Shown: positions 10,255-20,933, counted from the first letter of the stretch. The stretch: DNA of 64,000 nucleotides from Sabethes cyaneus (GCF_943734655.1 NC_071355.1:33629464-33693463); one strand, 5' to 3'. Made by a program: numbers and translations. The notes: generated by a model not told the origin, from the sequence alone.

Positions 10255-10540
10255 CTAGAGCCAGGAAGTGCGGAGACTAGTTACAATTTGCCTTGGACAA
10301 GAGGCTTCATTCGCACCTCGAGCAAGTACCACTCTTATAACTTGCCCTGGCAAGAGGCTTTCATTGTTAGTAAAGCAGAATGCAGTAGGAAGGATGTGGA
10401 GGGGCCTGAGAATAAACCCATGCTAAAGTCATTTAACATCGAATGGCCTGATTCTACTAAGATTCGAACCCTCGCTGGTCCCCTCGCCCGACCACTCGCT
10501 TGTCAAGGCAGACTCGGTAACCTTGCGGCTACAGGGCCCC
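10255..10540 (-). mobile_element. tRNA-derived SINE (third family)
   Basis: On the minus strand the 5' end carries a tRNA-like head. TAGCCGCAAGGTTACCGAG resembles box A and GGTTCGAATCTTAG (complement of about 10461-10474) is a good box B of an internal pol III promoter. The body has repeated CTTGCCAGGGCAAG-like pieces. The head is flanked by units of the 62-bp repeat. A long open frame on the other strand (10288-10785) crosses this SINE, the satellite and a LINE relic, so it is spurious. Confidence 0.65.
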
Positions 10541-10546
10541 CTCGTC

Positions 10547-10680
10547 CGAACCATACACATCATTTAACAATGACTGTACCGAATCATTTAATTTATCTTT
10601 GGTCGTACATGCATCATTCAACAATGATCGTATTGAGACATTTAATTCATCTGTGGTCATGGTCATACCGAGCTAGTGCT
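10547..10680. repeat. Short array of the 62-bp repeat
   Basis: About two diverged units with the alternating motifs CCGAACCATACACATCATT and CCGAATCATTTAATT, the same family as 12565-12955. Confidence 0.65.
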
Positions 10681-10714
10681 AGTGTAGGAATGCATTACGC
10701 ATTCTTCTGTCTTA

Positions 10715-11260
10715 CGCAAATGGCCAGTACGAACGAAGCAACTTTATACTGGGTGCCTGGTCGAATGAAAAAGCCGAAAGTCTAGCAAGAGAAGGTTCTG
10801 TATAAAAATTCATTGGTCCGGAACCGTTTTGTGGAGTCCCTGAGTATGCTCTGAGGACCGAACATGGGAAATGTCCATGGTAGAATCAAATTGGAATGTC
10901 ACGGATACATACAGACGATTCACAAGACCAAGTGCAGCAAAAGCCCGGATCTTATTAAATCTTAGTAAAAAGATCTTTGGGTAATTAGTGGTCTGTTGAC
11001 TGGCAACTGCCCGAGCAGATATCACCTAAATAAAATTGGGAAAAATGATACTACTGAATGTCTTTTATGCCAATTTGAAAATACAAACTGCTGAACATAT
11101 ACTTTACAACTAATGAGCATTATTCAATCAACGGATGTCAATATTTGGAAAGAGGTTATTAGAGTCCCTTGAAATTTGGCAAAACGATCCTGGCAGGGTA
11201 TTAGACTTTATAAAACGAGTCAAGCCTAGCTGGGACCGTGTGCTATGTCAACCATTATTC
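10715..11260 (+). pseudogene. RNase H / C-terminal relic of an I-like LINE
   Basis: Conceptual translation shows LYWVPG, then after a small deletion NEKAESLAREGS and IGPEPFCGVPE. Further on there is GDITxxKIGKNDTTECLLC, typical of the RNase H domain and the Cys-containing tail of I/LOA-group LINEs. Stops and frame changes are frequent and the 5' EN and RT domains are absent, so this is a dead 3' fragment. The exact clade is an inference from these motifs. Confidence 0.72.
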
Positions 11261-11572
11261 ATCACACTTTAATTGGTTGGTGTTAAGTCTTCGGTCTGAC
11301 TCTGACAAAACTCTGATTTCGAGAAAAATGCGTTCAAAGTTTGTTGCTTTGTTTGGTTTTCAGTTATAAATCGTTCGAAATCATCTCATAACTCTGGCTG
11401 TTTGCCACATTTATCTAGTCTGATTAGAGTACAATGTAGCTTAGAAAATTCTTGATCGTTTGCTGTCATTAACTCATTTTTTAATTTTTGCAATTTGGTC
11501 CGGCCTGATTTAACACCGACCAATTATGACGGGATATCTAACTAGCACCAACTCAAATATGGGTCATACAAC
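11261..11572. other. Unassigned AT-rich sequence
   Basis: No ORF or repeat could be supported. Confidence 0.35.
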
Positions 11573-12491
11573 AATAGAGTAAGGAGGGGTAAAAGTGCGA
11601 TTCAATGATTTATCGGTGCAGATTCCGTGTAAATTAACTACATTGGCATGGATGGGTGACTAGTTTGCCAGCTTGAATCTACCGTAAACTTTGGTTGCTT
11701 ACGAAGCATAGTTGCTGAGTTATGTGCAAATGGTATTTTAGGACGGTTTTGATGTAATTTTTCGTTATACGGCAAATACGATATCAACAGGAGGATATTA
11801 CTTGTTGAAAATTTGTAGCAGCGTTTTACATTACTCACTTATTTGTTTTGAAAATACGGTGAAAAGAATTTACAAAATATATTTCGCTTTGCCGTAATTT
11901 AATCTAACCCTGTCAAGCGCTTAGCGGGGTAAAAGTGCGATTCATGGACGGGGTAAAAGTGCGATTCATGGACGAGGCAAAAATGTATAGCTAATTATAT
12001 ACAGCTTTAGGCACTATATTACAGATACTAGAAATGGAAGATCTGCAGAAAACTGTGTGCTCTACAGATGTTGGCCGAAGGAAAACAATGCTAATGAAAC
12101 AAAAAACAAACGTTTGGAAACGTTTCGATCTAACGGTGGCTGCAATACACCAGCGCCAAATAGTAAAGGCGCAAATTGAGAATATTCCTTACCGAAACAT
12201 ACCGCAGATTGGATATAATATGGTTTTGTTAGCTACTGTTGTGCTAATTTCATGGATTCGAGCTTCGCACTTTTGCCCCGCTAATGGGGTAAAAGTGCGA
12301 ATCGGCACTTGATCAGAAGAAAGAAGAATTTATTTTGCAAAACACTATTACCGCAGATAATTTATAGTTGAATGTAAAGACATTGAGTTACGGCATCACT
12401 GTAAAATATATTATGTTGTTGTCCTTCTTTATATCTCACGAAAATTGATGACAACTTCAAATATCGCACTTATGCCCCGCCCTACTCTATT
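11573..12491. mobile_element. MITE-like element with GGGGTAAAAGTGCGA motifs, 0.9 kb
   Basis: Imperfect terminal inverted repeats of about 28 bp: AATAGAGTAAGGAGGGG at the left and CCCGCCCTACTCTATT at the right, each followed inward by a GTGCGAT or ATCGCAC block. The terminal motif GGGGTAAAAGTGCGATTC recurs internally at about 11927 and 11949, and an inverted pair at 12265-12301 forms a strong hairpin. No convincing TSD. A 92-codon plus-strand ORF (12034-12312) reads through the hairpin; it could be a transposase remnant but has no recognisable motif. Confidence 0.78.
12264..12301. repeat. Hairpin built from the element's own terminal motif
   Basis: TTCGCACTTTTGCCCC, a short AT-containing loop, then GGGGTAAAAGTGCGAA: almost perfectly complementary arms of 16 bases inside the MITE-like element. 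Confidence 0.85.
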
Positions 12492-12564
12492 CCTTATTAA
12501 TGAACGCAGTTGTTTAATGGTTCTACAGGAGAGGAAAAAAAAACAATAATAGTCATAGACCAAA

Positions 12565-12955
12565 TATTAAAAATGGTCATACCGAACCATATATTTCATC
12601 AACAATTATCCTACTGAATCATTAAATGTATCTATGGTCGTATCGAACCATGCACATCATTCAACAATTACCATGCCGAATCATTTAATTCATCTATGGT
12701 TGTACCGAACCATATACATCATTCAACAATTATCATGCCGAATCATTTAAATCATCTATGGTTGTACCGAACCATATACTTCATCAACAATCATCGCGCC
12801 AAACCATTTGATCGATGGTCGCATCGATCTTCACCAACAATGATCGTAGCGAATCATTTTTGTTTAGAACCACACAGGAATATTTTAGTTACTAAAAGCC
12901 GTACCGTACCAGTTCTTTTCATTCAACTATGATCACATCCAACCGATCGATTTTT
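12565..12955. repeat. 62-bp tandem repeat array
   Basis: About six diverged units with period near 62 bp. Each has two related half-units, one with CTATGGTTGTACCGAACCAT and one with TCATGCCGAATCATTTAA, so the repeat probably arose from a ~31-bp ancestor. Related units occur at 10002-10060 and 10547-10680. Confidence 0.8.
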
Positions 12956-13139
12956 TATTCGGAGCATGGATTATGTCTTTCATCAGAAAGTAAAAGTATG
13001 AAAGGTAATGAACACGGTAATAAATAAGCGTTATATAAACATACTCTACAAGTTCAGTTATTCAAGTTACAGTTCCTATCCATTCTGTGATAATAAAACA
13101 TGGATAAAATAATAATTTTCCCATAATGTACCTAAGCTA

Positions 13140-14286
13140 AAGTGACCAGATTTTTTTTGGATGAATGCGGGACTTATTGAAAGGCTTATTTGCTAAATCG
13201 GTTCGGTAGTAAAGATGGGATCATTTAGAAATTGGGCACTTCATTTTGGCGATAGCGGCACTCCCAGTGGCCGTGGATGCTAGCTTTTGGTGATATTCGT
13301 AAACAGTTTTGCTCGGTATAATATTTTAGCAGTTTAAAAGTAACGTGGTTTCGAGATATTCATCATGCAGGAGAAGAAATGAAAGTAATTGTGTGCAGTC
13401 ACCTGCAGAATCCATCAGCGTCGGATCAGGAGCTGGCGGGACTGACGGATTATCCTAAAAGAGCTGTGGCGTGAGTAATTGAGGGATGCAAGGAAACTCC
13501 CAGAGCTGTCCGCATGGCGCAGGCCAGACGTTGGAGTTTAACCCTTGATCATCAACTGCGGTTGAGGGTCATTCGGAAAGCCAAGGCTGATCTCAGCGTC
13601 ACGGATTGTGCTCTGGCGAAAAAAACTGAATACTGACCGCTGTACTGTACGGCGAAGGTTAGAGTCTGGTCTCCGACTGTGTGGCCATGTGGTGATGAAA
13701 CACGATGCATATGTCTGACTCGATAATGAATAAGCTTCAGAGAAGGCCGATTTCAGCCAAACCCAGGAGTTAAATTCTTCATGTTCTATTGTAGCAGATT
13801 CGAGATTGGTTTTGTGATAAAAGGTCATGACTTCGCAAGGGATCTGTTTCATTGGCATCCGTGTAAAAACCACGAGACGAACAAGAATTCGGAGATACAC
13901 AGGGGTAGGTGACCCACCAGGCGGATTTTGCACTTCATTTCGCAGTTTCAGCATGCATGCTACAATGGACTTCAGTTCATCTTAAAAGAGCTGAGTGCAC
14001 TAAATTGTCCCCGGGTTCGTCCGGTATTGAAGTACTGGGGGATAATAAAGCGAAAGCTGAAGATGAAGAGAACAGTCATCAGCGACATTGGTCAAATGAG
14101 GAGTTCGAGATGCCGGCTGGCCGGGGCCGTGGCTGGGGAGGGTATGCACCGGCTGACGAGCGGTGTCAGCAGTAGGTTTAATCAAGGCGGGATACTTAAC
14201 TGGACTGGATACTGGACGCTTAGTAATCTGGGACAAGCCATCTAAATCCGGGACAGTCCCGCGTAATCCGGGACGTTTGGTCAGCC
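13140..14286 (+). mobile_element. Degenerate Tc1/mariner transposon, 1.15 kb
   Basis: Outer inverted repeats are recognisable although diverged: AAGTGACCA at the left and TGGTCAGCC at the right, continuing inward to GCGGGAC and GTCCCGC. The flanks are TA on both sides (13138-13139 and 14287-14288). The length fits Tc1/mariner. The interior holds transposase relics on the plus strand. Confidence 0.8.
13350..14130 (+). pseudogene. Tc1/mariner transposase, broken
   Basis: The N-terminal DNA-binding half is visible as RAVRMAQARRWSLTL, LRLRVIRKAKADLSVTDCAL and, after a frame change near 13621, TDRCTVRRRLESGLR, which resembles the paired-type helix-turn-helix region. The C-terminal end gives CPRVRPVLKYWGIIKRKLK (about 14008-14065), resembling the NCPxxRPIExYWxxxKRKL block around the last acidic catalytic residue; here the acidic position near YW reads Leu-Lys. 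The central catalytic part is scrambled and stops are frequent. Non-functional. Confidence 0.78.
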
Positions 14287-14349
14287 TAACCTAAGCATTC
14301 AAATCAAATACTCCTTGAAGCAACACGTACAGAGGACTCTCAGAGAAGT

Positions 14350-14830
14350 TGATTGTTCGGAAAAGTTAAGCAAATGATAACTCTCATGGAATGCTCTAAA
14401 AGACAGCGACTCGAGGGTCGCTCCACAATGGCTCACATGCTTATCCTGAGTCAGTTACTAGACAAGTTCCAGAGGTATAACTTGCAGACTCATCATCTGT
14501 TTGTGGACTTTAAGGCGGAGTACGATTCAGTTAAACGAAATGAGCTATGGCACATATTGGCAGAACTTGGTTTTCAGACGACACTAACTGCGCTGATTTG
14601 TTTGACGCTGGATGGATCAAAATCATGCGTCAGAATAGAGGGGTGAGACTTCAGCCGCTTTCGTGACGTTGAATGGACTGAAGCAAGGGGAGGCACTCTC
14701 TAACCTGCTATTCAATATTGCCTTGGAAGGTGCAATACGAAAAGCAAACGTGGAAAGGGACGGGACTATTATCACTCGCATGCTTCGTGGTTTTGTGGAT
14801 GTGGATGTGGATTAAGGTGAAAGATATCAA
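14350..14830 (+). pseudogene. RTE-clade LINE relic (RT core)
   Basis: An open segment translates as RSTMAHMLILSQLLDKF, then HHLFVDFKAEYDSVKRNELW (RT motif A), then a stop at about 14644. In another frame GLKQGEALSNLLFNIALEG and a GFVDVDVD remnant of motif C follow. It closely parallels residues 605-735 of the intact RTE protein. Both ends are truncated and no 3' tail was found. Confidence 0.85.
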
Positions 14831-17022
14831 AGTCCAATGAATTTAAATCGTATTACAAATCTCAACTGTAGATGAAAAACAAAGCAAAAACAAAACAATC
14901 TATCTGCGTATCTCAGTCCCCAAGTCCCCGTTCCAATCCTTGCTTGAGCTAGCACCTTCGTTTGTGATTGATGGAACAAATCCACAGCACGTTGTTTTGT
15001 CTGTGCTCTGCCCTACCTACCGACTGCCATAAGTACGTGTATTGTGAAGGTAGAACACCCTAACAAAAGTTACACAATTCAAGTGGGACTCTATCTCTCT
15101 CTCTAGTGGAGGCTTTAGTTTTCAGCAACCATCAAAAAATCAGAACCTCTCATCCGGAACCACTTTCTACAGTCAGTATGATCCTTGATCCGTGCCGGGA
15201 CATCCATCCGCGGTATCAACCCGTAACGAAGATACCGTTGTACCACATACATACTACTGCTACTGTACGAATGTACATTCCACTTGCAGCGGGTTTGATC
15301 CCCTGGCTTCCCTAGTATTCAAGTATCGTGAGAGTGGAACAAGCTCACGAAATGTGATTTGGCGCCAGTGAAGCATGTACACATTTTCCTCATTTAAAAG
15401 TAAGCGAAAAAAGATTATTTATGGCGAATGCGCCCAGAACCATGTAGGAATTCTAAGGATGTACGGCTCGCGTGAGAAGACGCACCACCCGACCAAAATG
15501 GTAGACAAACGGGAGCGAGCGGAGGGATAGAAAGATGAAAGATTAAACGTTCGTTTCGTACTTGATGGGCCGACGAGTGAGTTCCGTTCGAATTCGAAAT
15601 GTTGCCACGCAGTTGCCAGGCAAAGTCTCTCTTGTTCTGTCGATTCGGTCGAAATCGAGTGGATTGAACTTATGCAAATCTAGTCGAGCGCAGCGCGACC
15701 AAGATGAGATGATTCGGTGAATGTGAAATTCGATTCCGCTGTCAAATGGTTTCATAAAGCGTCGGAAATGGGCGTCTGTCTCACTCTCGAAAACTCAAAG
15801 TGGAACAATCGGATCTTTGAAAACACCACTGCGTGTTTCTTTATTAGTGTTGTGGGGTGGTTTGAATGCCAAATTAACAATTTGGAAAAATTCAAACATT
15901 TTCTTCCAAAAAATGTAAAACTTTAATACGCTATTCCTTGATAGTACCACCAGTAGTAGCAGTGAAAACTTCTAACAGTGTGGTAACGGTCTGTATTACC
16001 TATTGAAATTGTAAATGACTTATTTTCAATACAGCGTACAACCTTTCCGTTGAGGTACTTATATTGCATTACAACCTTCATTCGAGTTGCTCGCGGACGA
16101 CTGTGAAACACACTGCCACCGCACCGCACCGCCCTTGCCAGCATCGTAGTTGACGGAAGCCAGGACCACCGCTCCTGCTCGGAGGGAAGTATATCGAGAA
16201 ACCTCATAGACTGTCTGATAAATATTTATAGGGAACCCCGGTATTGCACCAAAGAGCACCTTTCCTTCTGTATCAAGTTCCAACATGAACGAGGCAAAAA
16301 AAAAGTACGGGAAAATCCGAGCAAATAGTATAAATCTGAGAGTATATTTACGTTCACATTTAGCTTCTCGTACACAAACTTGGGTAACGAATAATATGAA
16401 ATAATCTCACGCTGAGAAAAAATCGATTTATTTGGATTTCATCTTTTTTTTTTTGCTTTGCCACTCCGCTCGCTGTATGTTGCATATTTATCAGCCCAGT
16501 TCAAGTTGTATGGATACTAGCTATCGTCAGGTACAACTGGGAGCCTTATCCAACGAGTAAAAAGCTTCCATTTATTCAATTTCCTAGAAGTGGACCCAAA
16601 CAGCTCACAGAATGCTGGTTTGACTAAGCGTCCTGGGGTTATTCGCTGTAATGAAAGTACGCGTACGTAACATTTTTCCGCTCGATATTATTCAACTCGA
16701 TTCGAGTTGATCTCCATATGATTTGGCCAACTTCACATCAAATAGGAAATCAAACGGGAAATGACGCTACATGCTGAGTGAGCCAGCGGGATTATTTTTA
16801 TGACAGATCATGCACATCCTTTTGTTGTCATTTTGTGATTGGGTGCTTCCACGTGCGGCACAAATTGGGTTTCCAGTTGTGATTGACTCGTTGGATGTAA
16901 ACTCGGTAGGACGGAACCGTGTTTGAAATAATCGGACTGAGCCAGAGGTTGGTTGAGAAACTATCGAATTCAGTTAAATTGAAGTTGAAGATTCTCCAAC
17001 CCAAAGATAATTTTATTAAATT
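14831..17022. other. Unique DNA, no gene recognised
   Basis: Holds a short CT run (about 15092-15103) and several 60-95-codon frames on both strands without domains or splice context (for example 15923-16207 minus). A GC-rich patch at about 15540-15720 could be a fragment of a gene-proximal region, but nothing supports a specific call. Confidence 0.45.
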
Positions 17023-17090
17023 AGGTCATTACAAATATTTAAAAAAGTTTTTGTCCTTCCGATGTTAGCCAACTGTAGGAAGGGGCGGGG
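17023..17090 (+). repeat. Dispersed repeat DR-C, copy 1
   Basis: AGGTCATTACAAATATTT followed by AGTTTTTGTCCTTCCGATGT and a G-rich spacer. Shared with 24514-24590, and in inverted form with 18475-18521, 24190-24230 and 24931-24950. Confidence 0.75.
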
Positions 17091-17174
17091 TTTGGGTCGA
17101 AAAGAAAACAAAGAGACTCCGTTTTTAGCATTTTTGCTTTAATTTTAAACGTGAAAACTAAATCTATTCTTGCT

Positions 17175-17283
17175 TTTTGTATATCCGTTATTATTTTCCA
17201 TGCAAAAAAATACGAAAAGACACGATTAAATGAATTTTTTTGCCGATTTTCGGAAATTCCGTTGTTCAAAATTTCCATTTCTG
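17175..17283 (+). repeat. Dispersed repeat DR-D, copy 1
   Basis: Contains TTTTGCCGATTTTCGGAAATT and CCGTTGTTCAAAATTTCC. The same blocks recur at 18340-18440. Confidence 0.65.
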
Positions 17284-17323
17284 TTCCGTGTTAGAAGCGT
17301 TAATACTCATTTTTCGAGTTTTT

Positions 17324-17714
17324 AATCTAATTTGTTTTTACTTTCAGGACGACGACACTGTGGGGGCTCTTACGACTTGTTCGTCTCTCAGCCCCCGTCT
17401 CTGTATTACCCTAGATTCTCAGTGCGGGTTTTCGGAGGAAGGCTCCGTTCCTATGAAAATAGACCAACCTCGAGTTTTTAGTCTTGACCTTGAAATGCGG
17501 TCAAATATATTTATATTTATTTATATATATCAAATATTTTTTGAAATTGTGGTTCTACAATTGATGGAGGGACGGTAGGGGAGCCTTTCTCTGAAAACCC
17601 GCGCTGAAAATCGCGGCTAACACGTTGACAGACGAACAACGTTACGCGCATTACCTTGCAAGTTGTAAGGGCCAGCACAGTGTCGTCGTCCTGAAAGTAA
17701 AAACAAGTTAGATT
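17324..17714. repeat. Inverted repeat with ~130-bp arms around a SINE-B fragment
   Basis: Left arm 17324-17452 starts AATCTAATTTGTTTTTACTT. Right arm 17580-17714 is its inverted partner, ending AAGTAAAAACAAGTTAGATT. Arms share CAGGACGACGACACTGTG at the outer part and GCGGGTTTTC at the inner part, with a diverged middle. The loop is SINE-B sequence (17466-17579). Each arm reads like a pyrimidine tract plus CAG, resembling a splice acceptor. Confidence 0.8.
17466..17579 (-). mobile_element. SINE-B 3' fragment
   Basis: Contains TTTTTAGTCTTGACCTTGAA, ATGCGGTCA, then TTTTTTGAAATTGTGGTTCT and GGGACGGTAGGGG, the 3' half of the family seen at 28434-28708 and 63515-63722. Confidence 0.75.
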
Positions 17715-18088
17715 AAAACTTCTCGGTCGGTGGTGGACAATTCGTGTCTAAAAATAACCCAAAACCAGACGTCGCTGCATTAATAAGGGGGGTTGCGCAG
17801 TCTTCTTTGGTCCAGCGTTTCTATGGTTCAAAGGTTCAAGTAATAGCGAGCCACACGCCCTGGCGGGTGTTGTGGGTTCGAATCCGGTTATAATCTCTGA
17901 TTAAAGCTTGGTTCGACCCATGCACCTTCCAGCATTGGACAAAAGGTAGGAGTCACAACGACAACTTGTTAAGCTTAGTTACCAATTACCCCCTCCCCCC
18001 CCCCCTTCCACCTTACCTGTCAACTCTTTCCCCTCCATTTTCTAAACACAAAATTCATTGCTTTCCCCTACCATCCCTTCATCAATTC

Positions 18089-18095
18089 TAGAACC
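18089..18095. repeat. TSD, left of SINE-A
   Basis: TAGAACC, matching 18316-18322. The uninterrupted sequence is seen in the other SINE-B copies. Confidence 0.8.
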
Positions 18096-18315
18096 AAAGC
18101 AAAGCAAAGCAATGCCTAGGTGCTACATTCCGTTATCGGAACTTGACCTTCTGTTTTCATAGGACAGACTCCGCAGCCAGCTGTTAGAGTGCAGGACAAT
18201 TGCAGGGCCAATTGCTACGATCCTATTGACTCTAACAGCCTCTCCCAGTCGAGATTCGAACATACGACGAGTGGCTTATTAGGCCAGCGTCATACCTCGA
18301 AACCAACTGGGACGG
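18096..18315 (-). mobile_element. SINE-A, tRNA-derived, nested in SINE-B
   Basis: Read on the minus strand: CCAGTTGGTTTCGAGG, an anticodon-like stem-loop, box B-like TGTTCGAATCTCGAC, then a body with CAATAGGATCGTAGC and GCACCTAGGC and a tail of TTGCT repeats. It is flanked by TAGAACC at 18089-18095 and 18316-18322. The head is complete, so this is a full-length copy. Confidence 0.85.
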
Positions 18316-18322
18316 TAGAACC
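18316..18322. repeat. TSD, right of SINE-A
   Basis: TAGAACC, matching 18089-18095. Confidence 0.8.
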
Positions 18323-18339
18323 ACCATTTCAAAAAACGT

Positions 18340-18440
18340 TGTTATTTTCCTTGCCAAAAATCTACGAAAAAAGACAAAAACGAAAGAAAATTTTTTTGGT
18401 CGATTTTCTGAAATTCCATTGTTTGAAAACATTCCATTGT
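18340..18440 (+). repeat. Dispersed repeat DR-D, copy 2
   Basis: Contains TTTTGGTCGATTTTCTGAAA and TTCCATTGTTTGAAAACATT. Matches 17175-17283 with scattered differences. Confidence 0.65.
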
Positions 18441-18474
18441 TTATGACAAAAACTTCAAAAATAAATGTTTTTTT

Positions 18475-18521
18475 TTTTGCCACCCCTTCTGTAGTGGCCC
18501 AACACCGAAAGGACAAAAACT
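18475..18521 (-). repeat. Dispersed repeat DR-C, copy abutting the BEL relic
   Basis: GTAGTGGCCCAACACCGAAAG followed by GACAAAAACTG, inverted relative to 17023 and 24514. It forms the truncation boundary of the BEL/Pao element. Confidence 0.7.
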
Positions 18522-19045
18522 GTTTTATGTCCGCACTGGGAACCACGTTGAATGCACTGGATCTCCTCCTGTAGTTCAGTCTGTTGCAGGACACGCATAA
18601 TGTAATCCATCGCCTTACGCATGTCCTGTACGGTCAATCGGTCACATGAATCTCGCTCATCCTTGGGAATTCGAAAACGACGGACGAAGCATGCTATATG
18701 GGTATAAACACGCTGCAACTTGTAAAATGTATCGAAATGTTCGAAGCTGGGTTCGGGCTTCGTCACAATCGGGTTTGCGATTATCACATCCTTCAACTCA
18801 GGGATTAGCTCATCAGGAACATCTTCTATTGGCTCAGTCTCGTAGTAGGCTTCGCAAAGAAAGGATGGACCGTTCCACCACAGCTGACATTTGTTTAAGC
18901 GGGCTGGTTTCATTCCTCGGGACACGATATCCGCCGGGTTTTGGTCCGTGCTGACGTAACTCCAATGGCAATGTTCAGTCAGCCTGTTGATTTGGATCAC
19001 ACGGTTGCGAACGAAGACCTGGAGCCGATCCGAAGGTTTCTTCAT
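18522..19045 (-). pseudogene. BEL/Pao RNase H end and pre-integrase region
   Basis: WSYVSTDQNPADIVSRG closes the RNase H domain, followed by LWWNGPSFL and acidic linker sequence. Coding similarity ends at about 18530, where DR-C begins, before any HHCC zinc finger or integrase core. Confidence 0.8.
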
Positions 19046-19051
19046 CCAAGC

Positions 19052-19547
19052 CAGCGCTATTTGGCTATCGGACCATAGTCTGATTTCTCAGATTTGCAGC
19101 TTCAAGGTTGGAATTACCTTATCTACCAGTTTGGCCAGCAATAAGGCAGCACTGAGTTCTAGTCTAGGAATGGTCATCTCACGGAGAGGGGCTACTTTGG
19201 ATTCGCTGCATAGTAGACGAGACACTGCTGACCCGCCTTTATCAATGCAGCGAAGGTACACACGCACCATAGGCGTATTTCGAAGCATCGGCGAAACCAT
19301 GGATTTCCATTACCTCCGTGTCAGGAATTACGACGCATCTTGAGATCACGACGTTGTGAAGCTGGTTCAACGATGTATGGAACTCCGTCCACCGCTGAAT
19401 TAAGTCGCCTTCCACAGGGTCATCCCATCCAAGGTTGGAAGCCCACAGGCACTGCATAATCATTTTCGCCTCGACGATCACCGGTGACACACGTCCCAAG
19501 GGGTCAAACAACTTCGCAATCTGGGACAGGACAATCCGCTTTATCAC
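19052..19547 (-). pseudogene. BEL/Pao RNase H region
   Basis: SQIAKLFDPLGRVSPV followed by a connection region and HGFADASKYAYGAC (RNase H catalytic Asp), then after a frameshift near 19300 SESKVAPLREMTIPRLELSA. This order is typical of Pao elements. Confidence 0.82.
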
Positions 19548-19613
19548 CTTGTCTTCGACCCTTGTCGAATCAGGTGATTTGTGACGAAACAGGAACAGGT
19601 CTTTCTTCGGGCC

Positions 19614-20462
19614 TCAAAGGAGTCCCAAAGCCTTCATCACTTCATTAGCGCTGGAGTCCTGAATAGGTACCAGGGTTTCTCGATCCGCTTTAGGAATTCC
19701 GTCATGCACTTCCTCCGAGTTGGAACACCACTTTCGGATAGGGAATCCTCCACCCTTCAGCATCAGTATCTGCAGATCACGGCGTAACTTCTTGGCTGAC
19801 TCGAGCGAATCCGAGCCAGACAGGATGTCGTCCATATAAGAATCGTTCAGGATCACTTCGGCCGCTTCCGGATACTTCTTACTCTCGTCACGGGCTAACT
19901 GGATAAGCGATCTCACAGCGAGAAATGAGGCAGCTGAAGTTCCGTATGTAAAGGTCAACAACTCCAACACCTTCAATGCTCCCGACGGGTGATTTCGCCA
20001 GAAGATTCTCTGGTATCGATTCTGGGAGGGATCGATGAGAATTTGCCGGTACATTTTCGACACATCTACGGCGAAAACGTAGCCATGGGTTCGGAAATGT
20101 AGCACAATGCTAAACAGGTCACTTTGGCTGGTTGGTCCTGTCATCAGCACGTCATTCAAGGAAAGTTTGCTATCCTTGGCTGTCGCATCGAACACAACAC
20201 GGAGCTTTGTGCTGCTACTGGATGGCTTCAAGATACAGTGATGCAGCAGGTAATATGTCTGAATATCAGGAGGATCTTCTTCTTTCCTTATTTCACGGCA
20301 GTGACCCAGAGATTGGTATTCGTTGATGAATTGCGTATACTGAGCCTACAGGTCTGGATCTTGTGCCAATCTCATTTCCAGTAAAAGAAATCGTTTTAAC
20401 GCCAGGGATCTGGAGCTTCTCAACTGGTTTACAGATTCTTTGAAAGGTAGCTGTACCACGAA
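19614..20462 (-). pseudogene. BEL/Pao reverse transcriptase
   Basis: The frame from 20231 down shows KLRVVFDATA, FAVDVSKMYRQILI (motif A Asp), LTFTYGTSAAS and SYMDDILSG (motif C, YMDD). The upstream part (20232-20462) is out of frame. Catalytic Asp residues are intact but the ORF is broken on both sides. Confidence 0.85.
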
Positions 20463-20933
20463 TCATCCTTCCGCATTACGACGATATGTTCGCTGGAAAT
20501 GTTCCTCAAAACACTCTTCCTCAGTCGTCATCATTGCTGGCTCACCGATATGTTCTTGTTCGAAGAACCGCTGCGAGCACGCTTCCAATCCATCGGTCAC
20601 AGCTAAGTTGGCACACACTGGAGAATCCTCTTCTGTTTCGTTGTACGAGCCAGCTACGACCCATCCGAACTGCGTCTCGTACAAGGTAGGTAGATGGTTC
20701 GCTAGTTTGATTTGGCCTTGCTCCAAAATGTCGAAGAAATGTCCGGCACCAATCAGTATATCCACTTCCCGTGGACGGTTTAACGAAACGTCGGCCAATA
20801 CAATACCTGATGGAATATGCCAGGAGTCTACTGTGACATTTGCGGACAGAATAGTGCCAGTCACTTGCGATGTGACCAAGCACTCAACATTGGCGGTGTA
20901 ATCGTTGTAGCTGGATGTCATTCTTACCACCAC
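20463..20933 (-). pseudogene. BEL/Pao protease C-terminus and linker
   Basis: 156-codon frame with DILIGAGHFFDIL, LYETQFGWVVAGS and a Cys/Glu-rich linker before RT. The ILIG(A/S) and FGW(V/I)V(A/S)G motifs are characteristic of the Pao protease-associated domain. It overlaps the previous frame by 10 bases, a frameshift. Confidence 0.78.

Larger units (their letters stand above)
17840..18345 (+). mobile_element. SINE-B, interrupted by a SINE-A insertion
   Basis: tRNA-like head with box B GGGTTCGAATCC (about 17873-17884), then the family body CCCATGCACCTTCCAGCATT, a C-rich stretch (C11 near 17996-18004) and CCCTACCATCCCTTCATCAA. The element is then split by SINE-A (18096-18315) and resumes with TAGAACCACCATTTCAAAAA. 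Confidence 0.75.

Noticed and set aside
10288..10785. 165-codon plus-strand ORF
   Set aside because: It runs across an antisense SINE, 62-bp repeat units and a LINE RNase H relic. Only its last residues (LYWVPG) are meaningful, as part of the relic.
12034..12312. 92-codon ORF as a functional host gene
   Set aside because: It lies inside the MITE-like element, and its end is encoded by the element's hairpin. At best it is a transposase remnant.
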